Source: Desulfoferrobacter suflitae
Lineage (GTDB): Bacteria; Desulfobacterota; Syntrophobacteria; Syntrophobacterales; Syntrophobacteraceae
Assembly: GCF_022603395.1 (NCBI RefSeq)
Contig: NZ_JAIBKA010000001.1
Coordinates: forward strand, 310,001-374,000
Reading direction: 5' to 3'
Length of the DNA: 64,000 nucleotides
Below are positions 26,501 to 35,973 of the stretch, piece by piece. The translations under genes were made by a program, and so were the position numbers. Position 1 is the stretch's first letter; the number at the start of each line of letters is the position of its first letter. Below the pieces are notes generated by a model, which worked only from the letters and a program-made list of their open reading frames with translations, had not been told where the DNA came from and ran no database searches.

Positions 26501-27080
26501 GCCGGGCATCGCGGTAGGCGTTGATGCTGAGGGGGATCAACTGCGTCCTTCCCCGCGGAAGAAACAGCCTGGCCGCCTCTTCCTCGAGCCCTCTGATGAC
26601 TTCGCGAATGTTGGTCCTCCCCATACCGGCCGCAAACAGGCTCTCGCCGATGGCTCCGCCTCCGCACAGAATTTGTTCGCCCCCCTTGATGAGCACCTCA
26701 TGGTTCAAACCAAACATGGTCGAAAAAAACGCTTCCTCGGCACCGTTCAAATATTTGTTCAGCGCCGATTCGGGTATGGGCCGGCCGGTTCTGTCGAGAA
26801 GAGTATCCTTTCTCCCCTTGCGCCGCACAAAATACAGCTCATCACCGTCGGAATGGATGATGCGGGCAGCGATACGCAGATTTGGATTGTCATGCAGGAA
26901 ATTGTCGGGGGTACGTTCCGGAATGCCGAAGAAAAGTGCCGTCAGGGCTCGCAGCGAGGCGCTCTTGCCCGCTTCATTGGGACCGTAAATGATATGCAGC
27001 CCATTTGGGCGCTCGGCCAAATCCAAACTCAGGTCCGTAAAGGGACCAAAAGCCATGAAATGCAACTCACGAATTTTCAT
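23580..27080 (-). CDS. YhaN-like SMC/Rad50-type ATPase
   Basis: A 1166-residue ABC-type DNA-repair ATPase. Walker A is GPNEAGKSAS near residue 36, followed by long coiled coils (about residues 180-950) and a C-terminal half with signature SDGSRDQLYLALRLASLERY, Walker B PFIVDDILINFDD and the switch His in IIFFTHH. Instead of the Rad50 zinc hook, the central region is coiled coil broken by short loops. It would work with the adjacent metallophosphoesterase as an SbcCD/Mre11-Rad50-like nuclease. The partner gene ends 22 bp upstream on the same strand. Confidence 0.92.
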   Translation of the reverse strand: MKIRELHFMAFGPFTDLSLDLAERPNGLHIIYGPNEAGKSASLRALTALFFGIPERTPDNFLHDNPNLRIAARIIHSDGDELYFVRRKGRKDTLLDRTGRPIPESALNKYLNGAEEAFFSTMFGLNHEVLIKGGEQILCGGGAIGESLFAAGMGRTNIREVIRGLEEEAARLFLPRGRTQLIPLSINAYRDARQAMVQASLSSREWSEHDQALRSAVSGRERLEQQIRSIEKEKSRLQRLHKALPRIAERKELMLKLGALGEVKILSPNFSKKRREAMQNLDRAKETERIAGEALSRIMEKVASLTIPEELLREADQVTQLVERLGSHRKAFRDLPRLQGERIVLASDAQNLLKELNPGAAFEEVERLRLSTARRARIRDLGIRFQTLQERLRRAQQDVKKCEIKLNARKQELSAMQTPTGGGELRAAIALALQEGKIEQELQKAGRELETGEKQAQLELTKLELWSGTLEELEAVPIPSAETINRFDLELSSQLKHLQNVQERNRENHNLKLELEVRLRELQLSGPVPTEVDLDTARGRREHGWSLVKRAWLESDPDPESERTFDPDNPLATAYEKSVERADRIADRLRREADRVAQVAHLISQAQKCAEALTRGEREERERQAKIDALQQEWVKLWRSLGANPLTPAEMRPWLARQEKLVVQSVKLREEQGRIDALLQRMEAHRANLGRCLESLGEKPRVQDESLASLIVRSQAVIDRIDEVTGKYKLLQEAVKATMEESAAARQSLAGCQGDLVQWRERWKDALSVLGLPVETSPAEANAVLDRIEELFNKVDKITGLDHRIEGISRDGETFEKDVTQLVERLEPDLRSLPAEQAVLDLHKRLQEARTDSATRLELQNQRKEREQTMGDASAVMRDSELKLKELCREAGCQEFGQLEEIEERSLQAQRLLEELKSLEKQLLDYSGGAGLDELMAEVEAVDADALPAQIAALMQQSEELEARRVEYLEQIGREKTQLALMDGGAKAAEAAEQVQSVLTDMREHANRYIRLKLACIILNREMERYRAENQDPVLRRAEELFAQLTLRSFVGLQPDFNEADQPILLGIRPAGERVGVQGMSDGSRDQLYLALRLASLERYLEHNEPMPFIVDDILINFDDQRAEATLRVLADLSKKTQIIFFTHHVHLLELAQAAGLPHQVLRLGH

Positions 27081-27102
27081 TGGGAAACCCGCGCCTTACG
27101 GA

Positions 27103-28368
27103 TCAGTTGGGATCATCGTGAGAGAGCAGCCTCCCCACCAGAATCTGCTTGACATCCTCGATTATGCTCTGGTGCTCGTGCGGATCATCAAGCTCGATAG
27201 CCTGTTCACCGAAGTGCAGTTCCGGAGGAAGCTTGCGCCTGAATTCCGCCAGTTCGTCGAGCAGGGACAGGAATTCTTCGTCGTTGGCACTCAGCCGCTG
27301 AATGGAGCGGAGCAGACCTCCAATGGCATCTTCCCGCTTGAGCATTTCATCCAGGCTGGTGCGCGAGCGGGTCTGGATTGCTATTTTTTCAAGCCACACA
27401 TTGCCACCGCTGAAATCTGTGGCCACCATTCTCATTTCATTGACCCAGCGGTCGGTTTCCCGCATCAGCCGGGAATGCGCGCGGCACATGCCGACAATGT
27501 GCAAACGCATGGCCAGCGGTCGTCCATCGCTCTGGTCGAGCTGTTCTTTCACGGCGGAACCGAGCATCTCCACCACTTCCTCGGGGCTGGAAGCGCCTGT
27601 CACATCCAAATCATGGACCACCCACCTCAGCACATCCAGATCGCGATGCTCGACGGCACTGATGCGGCCGTCTTGGACACCCACCACGGTGCATCCCTTG
27701 GCCCCCGTCTCCCGGATATGCCGCCCCTGGATATTGCCGGGGAAAATGATGAAAGGGTCCTGACACAGCACTTCGCGTCGGTGCACGTGTCCCAGCGCCC
27801 AATAATCGTAACCCTTGGTGAGGAGCCCCTGGATGGTGCAGGGTGCGTAGGGTTCGTGCCCTTCTCGGCCGTTCAGGCTGGTATGCAGCATGCCGATGTT
27901 GAAAAAACCGGGGACGGCCTGAGGGTAAGCGAGCGAAAGGTCTTCGGTCACCGCCCCTTTGGGAAATCCCTGGCCGTGAACGGCAACACTGAGATCATCA
28001 AGAACCACCGTCTGAGGCTTCCTTGCAGAAAATCGCACGACATTGTCCGGCATACTCAGCTGTCGGCTGATCTGGCTCGCAGCATCATGATTTCCGGCAA
28101 CGACAAACACTTTGACGCCGGCTTCGCGCAGTTTCGACATCTGTGCGGCAAAGAACAGACCGGTGTTGTAATCTTTCCAATCGCCGTCGTAGAGATCCCC
28201 GGCAATCAAGAGAAAGTCCGCCTCCTCAGCCAACGTCACATCCACCAGATTGTTGAAAGCCTGGCGGGTGGCTGTGCGTATTCTTTCCACCGGGGCACCC
28301 TCATAGCGGGCCAAACCGCGCAGCGGGCTGTCCAGGTGAATGTCGGCAGCGTGGACAAACTTAAACAT
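27103..28368 (-). CDS. YhaO/SbcD-like metallophosphoesterase (DNA repair exonuclease)
   Basis: A 421-residue calcineurin-like phosphoesterase. Metal-binding motifs are in order: HAADIHLDSPLRG near residue 6, AGDLYDGD near 57, GNHDA near 97 and a GHVHRRE block near 195. The C-terminal half is the capping domain typical of Mre11/SbcD relatives. It should form the nuclease partner of the YhaN-like ATPase downstream. Transcription runs leftward and the gene begins 106 bp from the end of the nitroreductase gene. Confidence 0.93.
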   Translation of the reverse strand: MFKFVHAADIHLDSPLRGLARYEGAPVERIRTATRQAFNNLVDVTLAEEADFLLIAGDLYDGDWKDYNTGLFFAAQMSKLREAGVKVFVVAGNHDAASQISRQLSMPDNVVRFSARKPQTVVLDDLSVAVHGQGFPKGAVTEDLSLAYPQAVPGFFNIGMLHTSLNGREGHEPYAPCTIQGLLTKGYDYWALGHVHRREVLCQDPFIIFPGNIQGRHIRETGAKGCTVVGVQDGRISAVEHRDLDVLRWVVHDLDVTGASSPEEVVEMLGSAVKEQLDQSDGRPLAMRLHIVGMCRAHSRLMRETDRWVNEMRMVATDFSGGNVWLEKIAIQTRSRTSLDEMLKREDAIGGLLRSIQRLSANDEEFLSLLDELAEFRRKLPPELHFGEQAIELDDPHEHQSIIEDVKQILVGRLLSHDDPN

Positions 28369-28474
28369 TCCGGTCTCCCCTGCTAACCTCTATGCCCTCT
28401 CGCACCCCACAAAACATGAAAGGGACTCTTTCTCCGTTCACCGAACACGGCCCTTTCACTTGCCCGCAACAACA

Positions 28475-29302
28475 TCATTCTCCGAACCAGGTCACTTGTA
28501 GAGGATCGCGCACCGGCATCCGCTGGTAGCGATACCGCGGAAATCCCACCATCATCATCCCGGTTATTTTGTGCTCCTGCGGGATCTTCAAATAATCCGG
28601 CAAAGCCGGGTATTGCTGAGCGCAGACTTGGGCAAAACCGGCCCAGCAGGTCCCCAGCCCGAGGGTGGTGGCATACAGTTCGACGTACTCGAGGGCCAGG
28701 TAGGTGGTCACCTGGGCCGCCGGAAGGTGCCCGGGGGCGTGCGCCACCAGCAGCTGCGGCGCCCGGCGTAAAATGCGATCCTCGCCGCGCTCATGCGCCC
28801 TGATGATTCCAGGCATGTGCAGCCGGTTGGCCAGTTCCGGATCGGTTTCTATCACTCTGCCCATCCACGCAAGGACCATGTCGCACACGCGCTGCAGCGC
28901 CTGCGGCCGTTCGACAACGAGATAGGCGACCCCCTGGGAGTTGTGTCCGGAGGGAGCATAACGAGCTGCCTCAAGCAACTGCAGGGTGAGCTCGCGCGCT
29001 ACCGGCTCCGGTTTGTAGCAGCGGATGGAGCGGCGCGAGCGCAAAAAGTCGAGCGCGCTGCCGCTGTCAATCACCGGAAAATGCTTCACCGGTGCCTGTT
29101 GGGCGAGTGGGTTGCGGACATTGTCCAAGGCCCCGTGCGGGCAAACCGCCACGCAGTGACCGCAGGCGATGCAGAACCGGGTCATGCCCGGGCGAACTTG
29201 CGGGCCGATGTCCTTGTCGAGAACAAGAATGCCCAGGGGACAAACCTCCACACAAAAGCCATCCTTCTCGCATTTTTCCTGGAGAACCTGTAGCAGCGGC
29301 AT
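28475..29302 (-). CDS. Ferredoxin-nitroreductase fusion
   Basis: A 275-residue protein. The N-terminal ~60 residues form a two-cluster ferredoxin: the second motif is complete (CIACGHCVAVCP) but the first is C11-x2-D14-x2-C17-x3-C21-P, with Asp in place of the second Cys, so it may hold a [3Fe-4S] or Asp-ligated cluster. From residue ~85 a nitroreductase domain binds FMN (RSRRSIRCYKPEPV, then AARYAPSGHNSQG). Related proteins are flavin reductases of unknown physiological substrate. ATG 29302 follows AAAGGAT. The gene is divergent from the CDF exporter. Confidence 0.88.
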   Translation of the reverse strand: MPLLQVLQEKCEKDGFCVEVCPLGILVLDKDIGPQVRPGMTRFCIACGHCVAVCPHGALDNVRNPLAQQAPVKHFPVIDSGSALDFLRSRRSIRCYKPEPVARELTLQLLEAARYAPSGHNSQGVAYLVVERPQALQRVCDMVLAWMGRVIETDPELANRLHMPGIIRAHERGEDRILRRAPQLLVAHAPGHLPAAQVTTYLALEYVELYATTLGLGTCWAGFAQVCAQQYPALPDYLKIPQEHKITGMMMVGFPRYRYQRMPVRDPLQVTWFGE

Positions 29303-29475
29303 TTTGAATTTATCCTTTCAATCAGTTGGTGCATACCTTTTCAAGGTTAGCAGCATTGAGCGGATGTGTGAATGGAAAAAACGGTCGGCAGTGGCTATAA
29401 TGTGTTTTGAAATATCGGTAACGCCGTGACGGCGTCTGATGCATTTTGGATAGTTGCAAAGGAGAGAAAGCTCTT

Positions 29476-30510
29476 ATGGAGCGCCCCCTGGCTGTGAACC
29501 ATGACGGCAGCGAACATTGTTCAAATCAGTCGAACAAGTGCGGCGATAACCACCCTCATGGTGCAGCGTGCGCGCATCAGCCGATCGAGGTTGAGGACAC
29601 CAGCGGCCCCCGCCTGCTGATGACTCTCATTCTGAATGTTCTCATTCCGATAGTCCAGGTCATCGGCGGTATAGTCGCTCACAGCATGGCCCTGATCTCC
29701 GATGCGGCGCACAATTTCAGTGATTTCACCGCCGTCCTGATCGCCTATGTTGCCAACCGCATTGGGAGAAGGGGCGCTTCGGTCAGCAACACTTTCGGTT
29801 ATCGTCGCACGGAAATCCTCGCCGCCGTCATCAACGTCGCCCTACTGCTGGGTGCGTCGGTTTTTATTGTGTACGAGGCCATCCACCGGCTGCACCACCC
29901 GACACCGGTGATCGGAAGCATTGTGGTTCTGGCGGCCGGCGTTGGAGTCATCGGCAATGGCCTCTCGGCCTGGCTGCTGCAACGGGACGCGCGTCACAAC
30001 CTCAATGTGCGAGGCGCTTTCCTGCATATGCTGGGCGACCTTCTCACTTCCGTTGTGGTGGCGTTCAATGGAATCATCCTCATGTATCGTCCATGGTACT
30101 GGCTGGATCCGGTCCTGTCGGTCCTCATCGCCCTCTTCATACTGAGGAGCTGTTGGACCATTTTGCGCGAGGCCACGCGCATTTTGATGAACGCCACACC
30201 GGACGGACTGGATATCTCCAAAATTAAGGAATATCTTGAACGCATGCCGGAAATTCGGGGAGTTCACTATGTGCACGCGTGGAATGTGTGCTCTTCGAGT
30301 GTCGCGTTTTCCTGCCATGTGGTGGTGCCGGACCAGCGGTTGAGCGAGGTCGATGCGGTTTCCCGGAAAATCCGACGAGGCCTGCTCACGCGCTTTGGAA
30401 TCGACCATCCCATCCTGCAGTTTGAATTCACTCCCTGCGGAGAAGGGGGCTTGTTGTGCGAAATGTCCTGCGGCAACGGAACTCGATCCGGGAACGCGGA
30501 CCGAAGCTGA
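29476..30510 (+). CDS. Cation diffusion facilitator (Zn/Co/Cd exporter)
   Basis: A 344-residue CDF transporter with six helices. The metal sites are HNFSD in helix 2 and HMLGD in helix 5, the HD-HD arrangement typical of Zn2+ transporters of the CzcD/ZitB type. The N-terminal tail is rich in His and Cys (EHCSNQSNKCGDNHPHGAAC), likely a metal-sensing segment, and a cytoplasmic C-terminal domain follows residue ~220. ATG 29476 follows GGAGAG; a TTG 30 bp upstream is less likely. It would export zinc or related cations in exchange for protons. Confidence 0.93.
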   Translation: MERPLAVNHDGSEHCSNQSNKCGDNHPHGAACAHQPIEVEDTSGPRLLMTLILNVLIPIVQVIGGIVAHSMALISDAAHNFSDFTAVLIAYVANRIGRRGASVSNTFGYRRTEILAAVINVALLLGASVFIVYEAIHRLHHPTPVIGSIVVLAAGVGVIGNGLSAWLLQRDARHNLNVRGAFLHMLGDLLTSVVVAFNGIILMYRPWYWLDPVLSVLIALFILRSCWTILREATRILMNATPDGLDISKIKEYLERMPEIRGVHYVHAWNVCSSSVAFSCHVVVPDQRLSEVDAVSRKIRRGLLTRFGIDHPILQFEFTPCGEGGLLCEMSCGNGTRSGNADRS

Positions 30511-30804
30511 CAGCCGCCGCCTTCGTTATTCCAAGCCAGACACGAAGTCGGGGGCTATGTGCCATACCGCCTGTTCATGCCGGTCTGTCTCAAAGTCATT
30601 CGCCACATTTAGGTGACCGTCGTCGAACCCGTTTGCGCTGTTCACCATGAATCCGGCAGGGAACGACCTCATTCCCTTGACAGTCACGGGAACACTTGCT
30701 ACTCAAGTCGGGCAAGTAACACCGAGGGAGCAGGGGCAGGCCGCCAGCGTGCAAGCCGGCATATTTCTCGCCGGTTCAACCAGAATGAAAGGAGAAATCA
30801 TAAG

Positions 30805-31494
30805 GTGATCCGATCACTCATTTCAGCCGCTTTACTGAGTTTGTTGCTGGTAACCGGAGCGAACTGTGCAGAATTTTCCGCAGACCTTTTCACACAAACC
30901 GTGGGAGGAACGGATAAAGGAAAGATCTATTTCAGGAACGAAAACATCAGCCGAACGGAAATGATGGGAATGATTTCCATTATGAAACGGCCGTTGATCT
31001 ATCAACTGTTCACCGACACCCAAAAATATGTGGTCACAAATCTTGATGAGATCAAGGACAGGAATCCCCTGGCCGATACCGCCGACTTCGAGGAATGGAT
31101 CGGGAAGAACCACCTGAAAAAAGTGGGATCGGAAACCCTGCAAGGATTTGAGTGCGATATCTTCGAGGGCGATATCCAATTCGCCAAAGATCACGACCCG
31201 GTTCATGTGAAACTCTGGCAAAGCCGGGAACTGGGCTATCCCATCCGCCATGAAGGCACGCTCCCCGAACAGGCAGGAACGGTCATTTCTTACCTGGAAA
31301 ATATTCAGACGGGAAAGCAAGCAGATTCCCTGTTCGAGATCCCTGCCGACTATTCCAAGGCGAAGAACATGCAGGAGGCCCTGGGAATGGGCGGGATGCC
31401 CGCATTGGGCGATTATGACGAGGGGCAAATGCCCTCGCAGGAAGAACTGCAAAAAATGATGAAAGAGATGATGAAAATGATGGAAAAACAGTAA
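30805..31494 (+). CDS. Exported DUF4412-like protein with Met-rich tail
   Basis: A 229-residue protein with a signal peptide (VIRSLISAALLSLLLVTGANCA). The GTG at 30805 follows AAAGGAG; the frame is open further upstream but does not look like protein. The mature part consists of beta-strand-like segments (MMGMISIMKRPLIYQL, FECDIFEGDIQF, VHVKLWQSRELGYP) similar to the DUF4412/LolA-like fold, and ends in a Lys- and Met-rich helix (QKMMKEMMKMMEKQ). Function is unknown; the Met-rich end might bind metal, and the neighbour is a metal exporter. The preceding 294 bp hold no recognised gene. Confidence 0.72.
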   Translation: MIRSLISAALLSLLLVTGANCAEFSADLFTQTVGGTDKGKIYFRNENISRTEMMGMISIMKRPLIYQLFTDTQKYVVTNLDEIKDRNPLADTADFEEWIGKNHLKKVGSETLQGFECDIFEGDIQFAKDHDPVHVKLWQSRELGYPIRHEGTLPEQAGTVISYLENIQTGKQADSLFEIPADYSKAKNMQEALGMGGMPALGDYDEGQMPSQEELQKMMKEMMKMMEKQ

Positions 31495-31564
31495 TATGTG
31501 CGTCCACTATCAGCCATTCAGCGTGGCCCGAAAACCAGTTAGGTGAGTAACATCCCTGCTCTCC

Positions 31565-32980
31565 TTAAGCCTGGTCGAGCACCTTTCCATCGGGCCCAAT
31601 CAGAGCAATGGAAAATTCCTGCTGCCCCAGCACATGCGTCGAGCAGCTGAGACACGGGTCGAAGGCCCGGACGACCGCCTGTATGCGGTTGACGGCCGCA
31701 TCGGTCAACTTGGGGCCGTCGATGAAGCGTTTGGCCACCTGCAGCACTCCACGATTCATGGCCAGGTTGTTGTTGCCGGTGGCGACGATCATATTGGCCC
31801 AGGTCATGAGGCCGCAGTCATCCACCTGGTAGTGATGGAAGAGGGTCCCGCGCGGGGCCTCGACCACACCGATGCCTGCGGTGTAATTGGGCTGGGCGAA
31901 GGCTCTGGTGCGGGTGTTCAAGATATCCGGATCCTGCAGCAGCCGATCCAGGGTCTCAATGGAATAGAGGATTTCTATGAGCCGTGCGTAGTGATTATAA
32001 AACGAGCTCAAAACGGGGCCGCGCTCCAGGCTGCGGAACTCGGCCCATTCCTGGTCGGCCAGCGGCGTGCCGCAGCCGTTGCACACATTCAGGCGGGCGG
32101 CCGGCCCGACCCGGTAGATGCCTTCGGGATAGCCGAGGGGCTTGTAATAGGGGGACTTCAGATAGGAATATTCCTCGACCGCCTCCCCGATGTATTCCTG
32201 ATAGCGCGCCGGATCGATCTGATCGGCAACGATGTTCCCCTTGGCATCCATGAACCTGAGTTTTCCGTCCACGTGATCGAGGTTGCCCTGGGCGTCGACC
32301 AATCCCATGAAATACGTTGGGAAATTGGCAAAGGTGCGAATTTCTTCCCGGTAATTTTCCAGGGACTGCTTGAACACCGCCAGGGTGCGCTGGATGATGT
32401 CCACCGCTTCGGGAACCAACGCCAGCATGTTTTCACGGTGATCCGCAGTGAGCGGAGCATTGACGCCTCCCGGGACCACCCAGGCGGGATGAATGCGCTT
32501 GCCGGCAAACCATTCGATGATCCGCTGCCCGATCTGGCGCAGCCGAATGCCGTCGCGCGCCAGCGCGGGATGCTTTTCCAGGACCCCTAAAATGTTCCGT
32601 TTGGCAGGATCCGAGTCCATTCCCAGCAGGAGATCCGGTGACGAGAGATAAAAGAAACTCACCGAATGGGACTGGATGAATTCTCCGCAGTTCAGCAAGC
32701 GTCTCAATTTCATGGCAGTGGTAGGCACCTGCACGCCCAGTATTTCGTCACAGGCCTTTACCGAGGCAAGGGAATGGCTGATGGGGCAAATGCCGCAGAT
32801 TCTTTCCACCAGAGACGGCATCTCCGTGAAGGGCCGTCCTTCGCAAAATTTTTCAAACCCGCGATACTGGGTGACGTGCAGCCTGGCATCGGCTACCCTG
32901 CCCGCATCGTCCAGGATGATACTGATCTTGCCGTGCCCCTCGATGCGGCTGACCGGTTCGATAACGACCTGCTGACCCAT
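31565..32980 (-). CDS. hoxH: Bidirectional [NiFe]-hydrogenase large subunit HoxH
   Basis: A 471-residue catalytic subunit. Ni-Fe ligands are C62 and C65 (RICGIC) and C443 and C446 (DPCLSCSTH), and 22 residues remain after His449, so a maturation protease must remove a C-terminal peptide. ATG 32980 follows AGAGGAGG; the open frame continues upstream through the HoxY end but lacks similarity. It oxidises or evolves H2 in the cytoplasm as part of HoxEFUYH, exchanging electrons with NAD(H). It is the last gene of the operon. No hoxW-like protease or hyp maturation gene lies in the window. Confidence 0.97.
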   Translation of the reverse strand: MGQQVVIEPVSRIEGHGKISIILDDAGRVADARLHVTQYRGFEKFCEGRPFTEMPSLVERICGICPISHSLASVKACDEILGVQVPTTAMKLRRLLNCGEFIQSHSVSFFYLSSPDLLLGMDSDPAKRNILGVLEKHPALARDGIRLRQIGQRIIEWFAGKRIHPAWVVPGGVNAPLTADHRENMLALVPEAVDIIQRTLAVFKQSLENYREEIRTFANFPTYFMGLVDAQGNLDHVDGKLRFMDAKGNIVADQIDPARYQEYIGEAVEEYSYLKSPYYKPLGYPEGIYRVGPAARLNVCNGCGTPLADQEWAEFRSLERGPVLSSFYNHYARLIEILYSIETLDRLLQDPDILNTRTRAFAQPNYTAGIGVVEAPRGTLFHHYQVDDCGLMTWANMIVATGNNNLAMNRGVLQVAKRFIDGPKLTDAAVNRIQAVVRAFDPCLSCSTHVLGQQEFSIALIGPDGKVLDQA

Positions 32981-33005
32981 GACAAACCTCCTCTTGACAA
33001 CCTGC

Positions 33006-33539
33006 TCATGCTCCGAAACGGCTCTTGCCCGTGAGATCGGGGATGCGCCCCTGGAGCAATTCGGATAGCAGGAAAAAAATGGCATCCGCGGGCGGCGGGC
33101 AACCGGGCAGAAACACATCCACCTCGACGTATTCATGGACGGGGCGGACCTGCGGCATGAGAGCGGGGACTCCGACCCCGGGAATCTGACCATGACAGGA
33201 AACGTTTTCTTCATACCCGCGTTGGAGCACCTCTTGGACCCTGAATTCATTGCGCATGGCGGGCACGTTGGAAGTCACCGCGCAATCTCCGAAGGAAACC
33301 AGGATCTTGCTCCGTTCCCGAATGAGCCGCACTTTTTTCACATCAGCATCACTGCTGACGGCGCCTTCCACCAGCGCTACATCGACCGCCTCGGGAAACT
33401 CCAGCGCATCCACCAACGGACCGTAGACGATTTCGATCTGCTGTGCCATATCCGCCAGGCGATCATCCAGGTCGAGCAGCGACATATGACAACCGGAACA
33501 TCCATCCAGCCAGGTCGTGGCAATGCGCATTTTACTCAT
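33006..33539 (-). CDS. hoxY: Hydrogenase small subunit HoxY
   Basis: A 177-residue small subunit with the proximal [4Fe-4S] ligands in DGCSGCHMSLLD, GDCAVTSN and LPGCPPPAD. It lacks a Tat signal, consistent with a cytoplasmic enzyme. It passes electrons between the HoxH active site and HoxU. The gene lies 20 bp downstream of hoxU and 25 bp upstream of hoxH. Confidence 0.96.
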   Translation of the reverse strand: MSKMRIATTWLDGCSGCHMSLLDLDDRLADMAQQIEIVYGPLVDALEFPEAVDVALVEGAVSSDADVKKVRLIRERSKILVSFGDCAVTSNVPAMRNEFRVQEVLQRGYEENVSCHGQIPGVGVPALMPQVRPVHEYVEVDVFLPGCPPPADAIFFLLSELLQGRIPDLTGKSRFGA

Positions 33540-33559
33540 GGCGAGCTCTCCTTTTCATC

Positions 33560-34324
33560 TCATTCCCTGTCGACACCGCGCATCAGCTGCAAATAGGGCA
33601 GAAACTGCCTGCGCTTGACCATTTCCGCCACCGACTTGCCTTTTTCCGAGAGCGCCCCGGTGGGACACACCTGAACGCATTTGCCGCACCCGGTGCAGGT
33701 TGACGAAGATCCCCAGGGCTGGTTGAGGTCGGTGATGACCCGCGAATTGATGCCCCGCTTCATCACATCCCAGGTATGGGCGCCTTCGATCTCGTCGCAT
33801 ACCCTCACACAGCGCAAACAGAGCACGCAGCGGTCATGGTCGAGGGAGAAGCGTTCGTGCGAAGCATCGATGGCCAGACGGGGATAGAGGTAATCATAGT
33901 GGACATGGGTCATGCCGAGGTTGACGGCCAGCTGCTGGAGTTCGCAATGGCCGTTGGAGACGCACACCGAACAGACGTGATTGCGTTCTGTAAATATGAG
34001 CTCGAGTATTTTCCTGCGGTAATCGGCAATCCGCTCGGAATTGGTGATCACTTCAATGCCTTCTCTACCACGGGTGACGCAGGCGGGAACCAGCTTCGGC
34101 GAGCCTTTGATTTCCACGATGCAGAGTCGGCAGGCGCCGCGTTCCGACAAGCCGTCGAGGTGGCAAAGGGTGGGGATGTAGATGTTGTTTTGCCTGGCAA
34201 CCGCCAAAATGGTTTCATCCTCGCGGGCGCTGACGTCCCGGTCGTCGATCTTGAAGGTCAAGATGCGAACGGACCTGGCCTCGGTGTTGCTCTTTTTTCG
34301 AGAAAAAGCGTCGGCAGCTGTCAT
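33560..34324 (-). CDS. hoxU: NAD-reducing hydrogenase diaphorase subunit HoxU
   Basis: A 254-residue iron-sulfur protein homologous to the N-terminal part of NuoG. In order it has a [2Fe-2S] domain ([15 protein letters not shown]), the His/Cys [4Fe-4S] motif [12 protein letters not shown], and two ferredoxin-type [4Fe-4S] motifs ([11 protein letters not shown] and [11 protein letters not shown]). ATG 34324 overlaps the hoxF stop by 4 bp (GTATGA). It wires the diaphorase (HoxEF) to the hydrogenase (HoxYH). Confidence 0.96.
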   Translation of the reverse strand: MTAADAFSRKKSNTEARSVRILTFKIDDRDVSAREDETILAVARQNNIYIPTLCHLDGLSERGACRLCIVEIKGSPKLVPACVTRGREGIEVITNSERIADYRRKILELIFTERNHVCSVCVSNGHCELQQLAVNLGMTHVHYDYLYPRLAIDASHERFSLDHDRCVLCLRCVRVCDEIEGAHTWDVMKRGINSRVITDLNQPWGSSSTCTGCGKCVQVCPTGALSEKGKSVAEMVKRRQFLPYLQLMRGVDRE

Positions 34325-35973
34325 ACGACCTCCTTGGCAGGCTGCATTTTGCAGGCCTTGGCGGGACAGACTTTATCTTCAATGTGTGCCGTGTACTCGT
34401 CGCGAAAATAATGCAGTGTGCTCATTACCGGATTGGGGGCCGTTTGCCCCAGACCGCACAAGGCCGTGTTCTTGACCAGGTCGCACAGTTCCTCGATTTT
34501 ATCGAGATCCGACGGCTGAGCGGCACCGCTTGTGATCTTGCACAGCAGATGGTAGAGCTGCGTCGTTCCCACCCGGCACGGCACGCATTTGCCGCACGAT
34601 TCCGACATGCAAAATTCCATAAAGAATTTGGCCACATCCACCATGCAAGAGCTCTCATCCATGATAATCATGCCGCCGGACCCCATGATGGAGCCCGCTT
34701 CAGCCAAAGACTCGTAGTCCACCGGCATGTCCAGGTATTGTTCGGGTATGCAGCCCCCCGAAGGGCCGCCGGTCTGCACCGCCTTGAACCGACCGCCGCG
34801 TGGGATGCCGCCGCCGATTTCAAAGACGATGTCGCGCAGCATCGTCCCCATGGGCACTTCAATCAAACCCGTGTGATTGACCCGACCGGCAAGGGCAAAG
34901 ACTTTGGTTCCCTTGCTCGTTTCGGTGCCGATGCCGGCGAACCAGGCGCCGCCGTTGCGAATGATGGGAGCGACATTGGCAAACGTTTCCACGTTATTGA
35001 TCAGGGTCGGACAGCCCCACAGCCCATATTCGGCGGGGTAAGGAGGCCGCGGACGGGGCTTCCCCAGACGCCCCTCGATGGAAGCCATGAGGGCCGTCTC
35101 TTCCCCGCACACAAAAGCGCCGGCACCCAACCTCACCCGCACATCAAAGCGGAACCGGGTATTGAAGATGCCGTTGCCAAGCACCCCCAGGCGCTCGGCG
35201 TGAGCAATGGCGGTGCGCAGCCGTTTGACGGCGAGTGGATATTCCGCACGGACATAAATGAAACCCTGAGCGGCGCCGACCGCGTAAGCGGCGATGGCCA
35301 TCCCTTCGAGGACACGATGAGGATCGCTCTCCAAAACGCTGCGATCCATGAATGCGCCGGGATCGCCTTCGTCGGCATTGCAGATGACATATTTCGTGGC
35401 ATTCACCGCTTTGGCTACGGTCGTCCACTTGAGGCCGGTGGGGTAGCCTGCTCCGCCGCGTCCGCGCAAACCGCCCCTGGTGATTTCCTGGATCACTTCG
35501 CGCGGCGTCATGTTGCGCAGAGCCTGATAAAGTGCATAGTAACCGCCTTCGGCGATGTAATCCTCGATTCTTTCCGGATCGATCCTGCCGCAATTTTCCA
35601 GCACGACTTTATGCTGCCTGGCGAAAAACGGCAGATCGGTGGAGCAATGCAGGGCATCGATCGGCTCCGCCCCCAGGGATTCGATGATGGGCCCCGCGTC
35701 TGAGACCTTGACCCCCTGATAGAGGATCCCGTCCGGTTCGACAAAAACCAGTGGTCCCGCGGTACACAGACCAAGACAGCCGACCCCCTTGACATCCACC
35801 CAGTTTTCCATGCCGCGGCGGCTCACTTCCTTTTCCATGGCCTCCTTCAGCGTTGCACTTTGACACGACAGGCAGCCGGCCGCCACGCAGATCTTGATGC
35901 GATGCTGAAATCCCTCCCGCCGATCTTTTTCGATTCTCGCGATCTGTTGCAGTTCCTCAAGACTCAGAGTCAT
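34321..35973 (-). CDS. hoxF: NAD-reducing hydrogenase diaphorase subunit HoxF
   Basis: A 550-residue NuoF homologue with an extra N-terminal thioredoxin-like [2Fe-2S] domain (CVAAGCLSC, then CLGLCTAGP). NADH and FMN binding motifs are [13 protein letters not shown] and [15 protein letters not shown], and the C-terminal [4Fe-4S] motif is [12 protein letters not shown]. It oxidises or reduces NAD(H). It overlaps hoxE by 17 bp and hoxU by 4 bp. The order E-F-U-Y-H and the lack of membrane anchors match group 3d bidirectional hydrogenases. Confidence 0.96.
   Translation of the reverse strand: MTLSLEELQQIARIEKDRREGFQHRIKICVAAGCLSCQSATLKEAMEKEVSRRGMENWVDVKGVGCLGLCTAGPLVFVEPDGILYQGVKVSDAGPIIESLGAEPIDALHCSTDLPFFARQHKVVLENCGRIDPERIEDYIAEGGYYALYQALRNMTPREVIQEITRGGLRGRGGAGYPTGLKWTTVAKAVNATKYVICNADEGDPGAFMDRSVLESDPHRVLEGMAIAAYAVGAAQGFIYVRAEYPLAVKRLRTAIAHAERLGVLGNGIFNTRFRFDVRVRLGAGAFVCGEETALMASIEGRLGKPRPRPPYPAEYGLWGCPTLINNVETFANVAPIIRNGGAWFAGIGTETSKGTKVFALAGRVNHTGLIEVPMGTMLRDIVFEIGGGIPRGGRFKAVQTGGPSGGCIPEQYLDMPVDYESLAEAGSIMGSGGMIIMDESSCMVDVAKFFMEFCMSESCGKCVPCRVGTTQLYHLLCKITSGAAQPSDLDKIEELCDLVKNTALCGLGQTAPNPVMSTLHYFRDEYTAHIEDKVCPAKACKMQPAKEVV

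Noticed and set aside
34384-35703. 439-codon plus-strand open frame opposite hoxF
   Set aside because: Antisense shadow; hoxF shows all expected cofactor motifs, so this strand is not coding.
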